The notes beneath the pieces are model-generated. The model was given only the letters and a program-made list of their open reading frames with translations, did no database searches and was not told where the DNA came from. Of a stretch of DNA of 64,000 bases, positions 1 to 8,105 are shown piece after piece. Source of the stretch: Apteryx mantelli. Lineage: Eukaryota; Chordata; Aves; Apterygiformes; Apterygidae. The position numbers and the translations under genes were made by a program. Every line of letters begins with the position of its first letter. Positions within the stretch are counted from its first letter, which is position 1. The stretch is taken from contig NC_089984.1 in NCBI RefSeq assembly GCF_036417845.1, forward strand, positions 29,857,447-29,921,446. Reading direction: 5' to 3'.

Positions 1-3000
1 CTTGCTTTTGCCAGAGGAGGAGAAGGTGAGCGAGGCCTTGCTGAAGTCCAGGGGGAAGACGCCTACGTCCCCATCAAAACGGTTCTTGGACACCTGCAGG
101 TACCGCTTCCCAGGTCCTGTCAGCAGCTTCCGGTCCTGCAGGATGAGGACATTGTCTGCTTCCTGGCTGGCCTGGGAGAAGGATAAAAGTCTCCAGAAGG
201 ATCCCGCGGATGCAGCCACAGTTGTAGGGCTCAGAAATGTTCATGGGATGTCTGTTTGACTCCTTTGAGCCCCATTACAGGGTGCCTCAGGCCACAGCAT
301 CTCCAGCTCTTTCCCAGCACCAACCCCCTCCCTCAGTCTGTCTTCCCTTGGGACATCAGAGCACTCTGCCAGGGACAGACAGATTTGAACTGAAGCTACT
401 ACACCCCCCAAGGAAACAAGGTAAGGGTGAACCCAGCCCAGGATCACACCACAGAGCACAGCAGCGCCCCCAGCCCTCCCTACCCAGGCATGGGCACACA
501 CACCTCTCTGGGGCCCTGGGGCTTGCCACCCCGCTCCCCAGAGACGCTGAGATCCCAGAGCAGCACGGGGAGGGCCGGGCACGCTCACAAAGCCCCTCCT
601 GCCCACCACCACAAGGCTGCTCAGCATCATAGCAGAGACTTGAGTGTTCAGGGAGCAAATCCTGGCCCCTCCCTGGCTACTTCATTAACTCACACCACAT
701 CCCAGTCACGGTCCATCAGCATCAATTAACTGTGCTTAAAGACCCAACAGAGCTTTACCTGGCCCAGGGTTTGCTACCTGTCTGGAGATCTCTCCACCAA
801 GGCCTGGCCAAATCAGGACTCCAAACATTTCCCTCCTGCAGGTGACAGGGGTCCCGGAGACACCCTGCTCATCACAGCACCTTTCAGGTCCCCAGTGGAG
901 CGAGGGGGTGGGGTGCTGGCAGGAGTTGGCCATTACTGGCTGATGCAAAACACCCACAAAACACACCCCACCCCATCTCAGGAACTCACTGTGCCTGAGG
1001 GACGTGAAGAGCCGCCCCCAGCCCAGCTCACCTTGGCAGAGCCAAAGATGGAGGCCGTCTGCAGTTCCTTCTCGTCGTCCTCCTTGCGGGGGTGGATGAC
1101 CAATGTGATGTGGCAGGTGTTGTCCGTGGCAAACTTGCGGAAGGCACCAACAATGTAGTCCTGGACAGCGAGCCTGCAACAGCAGTGAGAAGGGCATCAG
1201 GGGCAGGCACCGTTAAGAGGCCGGAAAGATATTCCCTCACTCCCTCTCCCACTGCCAGAAGGACCCAGGAGTCTCAGTGGTTCATACTCTGTGGAGCAGG
1301 CAAAAGGATGGGGAACAACAAGGATCACAACCAGCTCGTCCCTTTCCAGCTCTTCCTCCGCAGGGCAGCAATTGCCCTTCAACAAAATAGGGCTGCTGTG
1401 TTGGACAGGACCGAAAACAAGGAGGACAGGGCCCCTGGTCTGCGTGTGGACTCCTAGACCCTGCCACGACACCCAACACAGCCAGATCCGGAGACAAGGG
1501 CGGCTGGTGAGGGAGGCAGCGGTGGCTGGAAGAAAGTTACCTGTCCACAGAGAGATGCTCATGCCCCATCATGAACTGGAGGTTATCGATGACCACGTGG
1601 GTGATGTCGTACATGTACACGGCATGCTGCATCGTGTCGATCACAGTCCTGGGTGGGGGAACACCAGAATCAGCCGCGTGCAGCAGCAGGGATGGGGGCG
1701 ATGTGGGGAAGAGCCCCGGCTCCCCAGGGCCCTGCAGCACGTGCCACAAGGGGCAAACATCACCAGGGGCCAGTGTGGGCAGCGTGAAGGGGAGAAGGTG
1801 TGGGGCCGTACTTGATGTTCTGCTGGCCGTGGAAGGTCATGAAGTAGAGCGGGAGGTCCTCGAAGCGGTCGGCCCACTCATCGTACTGCTCCAGCTGCTC
1901 CTCCAGGCGCCGGGCCGCGAACTGCGTCAGCATGATCTTGGCCAGGCGGACGTTGCTGATCTCGAAGCTACCCCACAGCGTGCACACTCCCTGCATGCAC
2001 AGGTCCAGCGCGTACTCGCTGATAAAGGTCGTCTTCCCACTGCCTGTCGGGCCTGGCACAAAGGCGACACAGGGGGAGGAATTAGCTGGGGGAGAAGATC
2101 TGACCCATCCTGAACGCACTGGGGGCACTGCTTGGAGGAGAGAGCACCAGGGAACAGGCTGAGAACAACCCGTCCTCAACACCGCCGCCATAAATGAGCA
2201 GTGTCTTGCATCAGGCTGGGCACCCAGGCACACACACAGCACCTCCGGTAGCCAGCTTGCCCTCCAGGACACCGCCCAGCCTCACCGCACCAGATGTGGG
2301 CCCAAACTCTCCCCAACGGGCTTGTAAGGAGCCTCCCTCCCTCGGGAGCTGGCAGGTCTGTGGCTTCTGCGAAGGTGAAGCCACCAGAGAGAGCCCCCCG
2401 CCCTGCCTGCCCGGGAGCCGTTCGCCCCTCACCTGTGAAGATGGTGAGCTCCCCTCTGCGGTGGCCTTTGAGGAGTTTGTTGAGCTCAGGGAACCGGGCC
2501 CACTTGATGCCAGCCACCTGGTCCACGTTGACCAGCTCCCCGAAAACCTCCTCCCGCAGCTGGCGGAAGGAGATGATGGACTTGTGGCCGGCGGGCAGGG
2601 CGGCCCGCAGGATCTTGGTGAGGTTCAGGCCCCGGTTGAGGGCTTCCAGGGGCCGGGGCTGCTGGTCACCGGGACGCACCAGGGAGCAGCGCCTGAGGTT
2701 CAGCTTGCGGGCGAAGAGCTTGGCGGCTTCCCAGGAGCGCAGGTCCTCGCCCAGCCACAGCGTGATGCGCTTGAACTGCTCCAGGTAGGGGAGCAGGGCT
2801 GGGGGCAGGGAGGTGGGCCCCCGCGGCAGGGACAGGCTGGGCACCCCCGTAGCTTGGTACAGAGCCATGGCGTCCAGCTCCCGCCCAGTTAAGACCACTT
2901 CTGTGTCTCGGCGGCTGATGAGGGGCAGCCCAAAGAGGTTGCGGTAGGACCCTGGCCGGGGGAGAGTCTGTTCCACGTAAGTTATCGTGTCTTCCTGGCT

Positions 3001-3693
3001 CTCCACCCCCACAAGCTTCACGCCCTTCAGAGAAGCGTCGCGGGGACTGAACCAGGGGAAGACCAGGGACTTGGCAGTCCTCAGGTAACGCACCCCAAAG
3101 CGTTTCAGGGTGGCGTCTGTCACCGTGGAGATACCAAACATGGCCTTGGTCACGTGGGTCTCATCCTCGTCCAGAAGCTCCCAGAGCGGCAGCGCCCGGT
3201 CCCAGATGCAGCGGGCGTCCTCACGAGCCCGTCTCGTGTCCTCCTCTGACTCCCCCGGGCTGGGAGTGGGGATGCCGTGGTGCCGCAGCTCCACGTTGGC
3301 CTGGAAGTCCTGCCACGTGCCCTCGGCCAGGGTGGCCGTGCACAAGAAGCTGCCCGTGGTCTTGTCAATGAAGAGGGTGTAAGGGGCGCTGGTGGCTGAC
3401 GGCGGCTGCTGCTGAGCCTCCTGCTCGCCCGTGAAGAGGCTGGGGGTGTGCAGGCAGCTGTAGCCATCATGGAAAGGGATCCCCTGGGCCCGCAGGTACT
3501 GGCGGATCTCAGTGACGGACACGGAGGGAATGGGCCCCTCCGGAGACGGCAGCACATCCTTCTTGTAGCGCCTCTGGGTGAGGCGGCCCGGCACCCCTGG
3601 GCTCAGGGAGGCCCCTTTGCTCCTCACCCCGCCACAGAGCAGGGGCAGGAGGCGCACAGAGGCTCTGCAGGGCCGGAGGGGCACCAGCACCAT
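1..3693 (-). CDS. TWNK: Twinkle mitochondrial DNA helicase, 5 exons in window, C-terminus cut by window edge
   Basis: Twinkle is the hexameric replicative helicase of mitochondrial DNA and acts in the matrix nucleoid. Exons on the minus strand: 2433-3693, 1812-2052, 1541-1648, 1032-1173 and 1-171, all with GT-AG borders and matching phases. They total 641 codons; human Twinkle has 684, so about 40 residues lie off the left edge. The ATG at 3691-3693 has A at -3 and G at +4 and begins an Arg-rich, acid-poor leader ([16 protein letters not shown]) typical of mitochondrial import. The N-terminal primase-like half (residues ~50-370) lacks zinc-binding cysteines, as in other vertebrates. The RecA-like helicase half has Walker A GPTGSGKT at ~421-428, split by the first intron, and a Walker B region [10 protein letters not shown]-like ([10 protein letters not shown]) in exon 3. 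Exon 4 carries the LVIHPRKE motif. Third codon positions are strongly GC-rich. Divergent neighbour of MRPL43. Confidence 0.97.
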
Positions 3694-3954
3694 CCTGCCC
3701 GCGCCCCGTCCCCCAGGCTCCACTCACCGCCCTCAGCGCCTGCTTGGCTCCATCCCAAACTGCCCCAGCGCCTCTGGTTGCCCTGCACGCCAGCCCGGCC
3801 CAGCCCCCAGCCTCAGCTGCTCCCCCCTTGCATCTGCTGCAGCCCCCCACTACCCCCGGGTGCCGATGGGGGGACCCGCTCCCAGCCCCGCACCCTGCCC
3901 CATTGCCCCTGCCAGCACCGCCCCACACCCCAACCCAGTCCCCAGGGGCCCTCA

Positions 3955-4370
3955 GCTCCTTTGCACCCACCACAGCCACCTCCCCAGGTCCCCTTGCCCT
4001 AGGCCACCCCTCCTGCCCCCAGGCACCCCTTCATGCCCCCTAGCCCCCCCTCCTGCCCCCAGACCCCCTCTCCTGCCCCCCTCCTGAGTCTATTCACCTC
4101 TTCTTGCCCCCAGGCACCCCTACCTGCTCCCCTCCGGTCCCCCTCCTGCCCCCAGACACTCCTATCTGCCCCCCTGCAGCCCCCAGGCTCCCCCTGCGGT
4201 CCCCCTCCTGCCTCCCGGCGCCCCTACCTGCCCCCCTCCTGCGCCTATTCACCCCTCCAGCCCCCAGGCATCCCTTACTGCCCCCCTTCTGCCCCAAGAG
4301 AGCCCCCTCCTGCCCCCGGGCACCCCCAGTTGCCTCGCTCCGGCCCCCAGGCCCCCTCCTGCCCCAGTCC
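3955..4370. repeat. C-rich minisatellite in TWNK/MRPL43 promoter interval
   Basis: This is an imperfect tandem array built on variants of CCCCCTCCTGCCCCCAG plus GGCACCCCT. A higher-order duplication is visible: a segment reading CTCCTGAGTCTATTCACC near 4081 recurs as CTCCTGCGCCTATTCACC about 155 bp later. The minus strand carries dozens of G-runs of 3-5 bases, so it could form G-quadruplexes in the TWNK upstream region. Confidence 0.8.
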
Positions 4371-4388
4371 CGCTCACACCGCCCCCCC

Positions 4389-4516
4389 CACGTGGAGCTC
4401 CACGGACGCCGCCATTGCCTTGACCCCGCGGACCTGCAGCGCGTCACTTCCGGCAGGAGGCGGAAGCAGGCCCTCCCGCCCCGCCCCACGCGGCGCGGCG
4501 CAGTTCCGGTTCCGGG
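4389..4516. promoter_or_regulatory. ETS/E-box/YY1 motif cluster upstream of MRPL43
   Basis: In order: an E-box CACGTG at 4389-4394; a YY1-like GCCGCCATT at 4408-4416; a perfect ETS site ACTTCCGG at 4446-4453; a second ETS core CGGAAG at 4461-4466; and two abutting TTCCGG cores at 4504-4515, ending 12 bp before the MRPL43 ATG. GABPA (NRF-2) and YY1 sites of this kind are well known in promoters of nuclear genes for mitochondrial proteins. Occupancy is inferred. Confidence 0.65.
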
Positions 4517-4527
4517 TGAGGGCGGCC

Positions 4528-6116
4528 ATGACGGGCCGCGGGACGCCGAGCCGGTTCCTGACCGCCGTCCTGCACAACGGCGTGGGGCGCTACGTGCGGC
4601 AGCTCCAGCGCCTCCAGCTCGTCTTCAGCCCCACCGCGCCCGACGCCCGCGGCGCCAGGTACCGGCGGCCGCCACCGCCGCGGGGAGGAGCGGGCGTCGG
4701 TGACCCGCGACTGTGGCCCGCGGGGGAGGGCGCTCCTGACCTCTGACCCACGCGTGTGGGGAGGGCGTTGGTGACCCCTGACCTCTGATCAACGGTGTAG
4801 GGAAGGGTCTGGTGACTCCTGACCTCTGATCCACGGGGATGGGGGAAGGTGCTGGTGACCCCTGACCCACGGGTGTGGGGATGGGGGTGGTGGTGACCCC
4901 TGACCTCTGACCCACGCGTGTAGGGAAGGCGCTGGTGACCCCTGACCTCTGACCCACGCGTATGGGGATGGGGGAAGGCGCTGGTGACCCCTGACCTCTG
5001 ATCCACATGTGTAGAGAGGACACTGGTGATCCCTGACCTCTGACCCACGGGTGTCGCTGGTGACCCTGACCTCCGACCCACAGGTTTGGGGGGGCAGAGA
5101 ACAGTGCTAGTGACACCTGACCGATGAGTGTAGGAAAGGTGTTGGTGACCTTGACCTCCGTCCCAGGGGCTTGGGGATGGGAGAAGGCATCTGTGACCTC
5201 TGACCCACAGGGGGAGGAGGGGAGAAGGGGGGGGCACCCTGCCCTCCGCACTATGACCTCTCACGAGGTCGGGACCCCGGGGCAGAGGTGACCCCGGAGC
5301 CCCGCTGTGGGGCACAGGCCGCCAGTGACCTCGGCCCCCCTCCCCACCTCCCTGCAGGCAGTTCGTGGAGGAGGCGGCGCTGGACTTCGCCCGGCGGCAC
5401 CCCGGCGTTGTGCTCTACGTCAGCCCCCGCCCCTGCCCGGCCCCGCTGCTGCTCGCCGAGTACCGTGAGTGCAGGGGGGGGGCAGGCGGGGGCACCGGCC
5501 GGGCCCTGGGCCAGGCCAGCGCCACCTCTTCCCAGCGGCAGGTGGTGCCCCAGGTGCAGGAGACGCTGGGCCGGAGCACGAAGGCACCTGCGGGCTGCAG
5601 CTCACTGCGGCTCCCAGGGCGTGATGAGCTGGGAAGGTCTCAGCTCTGCTGCTGCCGCGTCTCCCAGCAGCCGTTTCGGCCGGGGGCTGGTGAGCTTGGA
5701 GCCCCCCAAGGCGGCTCCGCAAGAGCGAGGCCGGGGCAGCCTCGCCGCAGCGGTTTGTGGGAGGCAGAAGCGGCTCCCACCGCTGCGGGGGATTGCGGCT
5801 AAACCGTGTCGATTGGGGGGGGGTGGGGTGCGGGTGCTCGCACCCGGGAGCGCTTCCAAGGGGCGGCGGCGGGCTCACGCAGGCCCTGCTCTGCCCCGCA
5901 GTGAACGGCACGGTGCGGGAGGAGCTCGTCGCCAGCAAGAACGGCGAGGAGATCGCCCGGCTCGCCGCCAAGCTGGCCGACCAGTCGGGCCTGGACATCA
6001 TCCGCATCCGCAAGCCCTTCCACACCGCCAACCCCAGCGTCCAGGGCCAGTGGCACCCCTTCACCAACAAACCCTCCGCCCTCACCGTGCGCGGCCCCCG
6101 CCTGCCGCCCCAATAA
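4528..6116 (+). CDS. MRPL43: Mitochondrial large ribosomal subunit protein L43, 3 exons, complete
   Basis: The product is a structural protein of the mitoribosome large subunit. Exons are 4528-4658, 5358-5464 and 5902-6116, with GT-AG introns, giving 453 nt: 150 residues plus TAA. It opens with [20 protein letters not shown], close to the human start, and carries the thioredoxin-like L51/S25/CI-B8 domain of this family. The segments [17 protein letters not shown] and [11 protein letters not shown] in exon 3 are nearly identical to human. The protein ends shortly after this domain, like the shorter human isoforms and unlike the ~215-residue form. Strong GC bias at third positions. Intron 1 is filled by a minisatellite. 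The stop codon lies inside the AATAAA signal. Confidence 0.97.
4697..5215 (+). repeat. Minisatellite of nuclear-receptor-like half-sites in MRPL43 intron 1
   Basis: About twelve degenerate copies of a unit of roughly 36-50 bp fill most of intron 1. Each has a core of TGACCC, C, TGACCT, C, TGACCC followed by a G-rich arm such as GTGTGGGGAGGGCG and then CGCTGG. Full cores are clear at 4772, 4894, 4936, 4985 and 5027; copies at 5061, 5111, 5147 and 5193 have drifted. Read on the minus strand, each core is two or three RGGTCA-type half-sites spaced by one base. Confidence 0.85.
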
Positions 6117-6117
6117 A
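6112..6117 (+). terminator. MRPL43: MRPL43 poly(A) signal AATAAA overlapping the stop codon
   Basis: AATAAA at 6112-6117 contains the TAA stop at 6114-6116. A pyrimidine-rich stretch follows at ~6135-6160. If this is the signal used, the 3' UTR is only about 10-30 nt. No other plus-strand AATAAA is visible before the SEMA4G 3' end. Confidence 0.75.
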
Positions 6118-6208
6118 GCGTCGCCCTGCCGCCACGCGCCTCCGCCTCTCTCCCTTCTCCCCGGGTGCGGACAGATGACGCCACGCCGCGCATCCAGACA
6201 GAGCCGTG

Positions 6209-6214
6209 TTTATT
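6209..6214 (-). terminator. SEMA4G: Distal SEMA4G poly(A) signal
   Basis: TTTATT on the plus strand reads AATAAA on the minus strand. It lies ~92 bp from the MRPL43 signal on the other strand, so the two convergent transcripts would end within about 100 bp of each other. Confidence 0.6.
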
Positions 6215-7853
6215 GCCCTGGGGGCGCCCTGGCACCTCTGGGGCTGGGCGAGGGGGGTGCCAGGCCAAGGGGGCTGGACATGGGGGGGGGGTGATGCTGC
6301 TGTCTAGGGCACAGGGCTTGGGGGACACTTCTCCCTCTCCACAGCTCAGGTGGGGGCACCCTGCTGCCCCGGGCAGTCGGGAAACCGAGGCACAGAGCTG
6401 CGCAGGGGTGGCTGAGCCGGCACCTCCCTGCCAGCAAAACGGGGGGATGCAGGAGCCCGGCTCGGCCCGTTACCCGTGAGGCCTCGCTCCTCCGGGGCAC
6501 GAGGGCCGGGGGTCCGGCCCGCTGCCGGCCCCGATGGCTCCTTCCCCAGTCCCGGCCCACCATGGGGCTGGGCTCTGGGCGAGGAACGCGTGGGGGACAT
6601 GGGCTATCCCATGTCATCCCCTGCCTGTCCCTGGGATACGGCATGTGCTTGCCCCCGCCTGGCCCCCAGGCCCCCCATCCCGGGCTGGGGGAGGCAGGAG
6701 CGGAGCTGGGTGGGGGGATCTGGGGACAGCGGCTCCCCTGGGCAGTGCCACAGAGAGCAAGAGGCCTCGGGCGAGCCAGGCCCTTCTCCAGGGCTCTTGG
6801 GGGCGTGCGGGGACCGTTCCCTCCAGCCCCAAATCTTCACCGGCACCGTGTGGGAGGGGCGCAGCACGGCCTGGCCAGGACGGCGGTGGGGGGACGCAGG
6901 CGCTGGCCCCTCTCCGCGCTGTGGGTGGGAGGAGGGACCCGCAGCAGGGGATGCACCCGCCGTGCCGCTCGCCCTGGCTCCCACATCCACGGCCCCGGCA
7001 CGGTGGCAGCCAGTCCAGCTCCGGCGACGGCGTCTCGCTGCCAGCTGCCGGGTCCCAGTCGCTCCCCTCTGGCCGGCGGCACCCTGCAGACACAGGGCAG
7101 AGCCTGGCACCAGAAGGGGCACGGGCAGAGCCCCGTGGCGGCGGGTGCCCCGGCCCCCGGGCGTGGAGCGGTGCCACGCAGCGGCTCCCTGGCGCGTGGT
7201 GCCCCCGGGGCTGCGCCGGCTTCCCGCGGGGCCCTGCCCCACGTCTCACCTGGGGCTGCTGCGCCCTCCTTGGAGCAGGCGCTCGCAACCTCCCCGCACG
7301 CGTTGCCTGCGCCCCTCCTGGGTGCGCGGGGACAGCAGCACCTCCTCCTCGCCCTGGCTTTGTCCCTCGCTGAACCGTCCTCTGGGAGAGCAAACCCTGG
7401 AGGGGGAGATGGCGGAGAGCGGGCGCAGGCTGGCACGGCCCCCTCCCTGCCCACAGCGCCAGGGCCAGCACTGGTTGTCCCCATCCCGCCGGCCCCGTGC
7501 TGCGGGGCTGAGCCCTGGAGAGGGGCAGCTGCCAAAAAGCAGCCTGGATTGTGCTCCTCCCCGAACGCCACCGGTGCCCAGAAGGCGCCTCGGCCCGCAG
7601 CGAGCCGGGCAGGCACCACGTGGCCACCCCAAAGCTCCCATCCCTGCTCCTCACCCACCTCTCACCAGCTGTCCGGCTCCAGCACTCGCACTCCGAGGGC
7701 TGGGGGATGCCCGAAGGGGCAGGCTGAGTCCACGCACGCGGGACAGGGTCTCTCTCACCTGGACAGACAGACAGACAGAAACCCCCCTCCCCATATCCAC
7801 CTTCAGCCCGGCTCTGGCTCCTGCCTGCAGCTCGTGGCCACCATCGGTGGGTT

Positions 7854-7859
7854 TTTATA
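7854..7859 (-). terminator. SEMA4G: Possible proximal SEMA4G poly(A) signal (TATAAA variant)
   Basis: On the minus strand an A-run and an AT-rich block (CTATTTAAATTTGGGAGC, CTATTTATG) lead to TATAAA, a minor poly(A) hexamer, about 250 nt after the stop codon. This isolated AT-rich block within GC-rich sequence looks like a conserved transcript end. If it is used, the 3' UTR is short and 6190-7830 is intergenic or used only by long transcripts. Confidence 0.4.
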
Positions 7860-8105
7860 CATAAATAGAGCTCCCAAATTTAAATAGATTCTTTTTTTTT
7901 TTTTCTTTTGTACAGCAAGTCTCAAAAAGTGAGTGAAAAGCCAAAGGAACCGCCGAGCCTGAGCCCGAGCTTAGGCCCGGCCCGGCGCTTCGCTTCAGGA
8001 GGTAGTTTCGCCTGAGTCTTGTAACACTGCTGGCAAGGGGTGGGAGAAGGGGCCGGAGGGCAGGAGGGTCCCGGGGGCCCGGAGATGCCGGGGCCCCCCC
8101 AGCCC

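Larger units (their letters stand above)
3694..4527. promoter_or_regulatory. TWNK/MRPL43 bidirectional promoter interval
   Basis: The start codons of the divergent TWNK and MRPL43 genes are 834 bp apart. No TATA box is visible. The MRPL43-proximal 140 bp hold a compact cluster of activator motifs, and the TWNK-proximal part is mostly a C-rich minisatellite. On the minus strand a consensus splice donor, GGTGAGT, lies about 30 nt upstream of the TWNK ATG (3722-3728). Head-to-head pairing of two nuclear genes for mitochondrial proteins fits shared regulation; the exact start sites cannot be read from sequence. Confidence 0.75.
6190..8105 (-). other. SEMA4G: SEMA4G 3' untranslated region
   Basis: About 1.9 kb of GC-rich sequence separates the SEMA4G stop codon from the canonical AATAAA at 6209-6214. 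The stop-proximal 250 bp contain the only AT-rich block (7850-7930, with a T-run on the plus strand), which may itself be an earlier 3' end. Long plus-strand open frames here result from few A/T-rich stops; none resembles a protein I know. Confidence 0.6.

Noticed and set aside
3694-3723. Upstream in-frame start for TWNK at 3723
   Set aside because: The codon there is GTG, not ATG. The ATG at 3693 has a strong context and a good import signal.
6562-7887. 441-codon plus-strand open frame across the SEMA4G 3' UTR
   Set aside because: Composition is Pro/Gly/Arg/Ala-rich with no known domain, overlaps other long frames, and is explained by scarcity of A/T-rich stops in GC-rich DNA.
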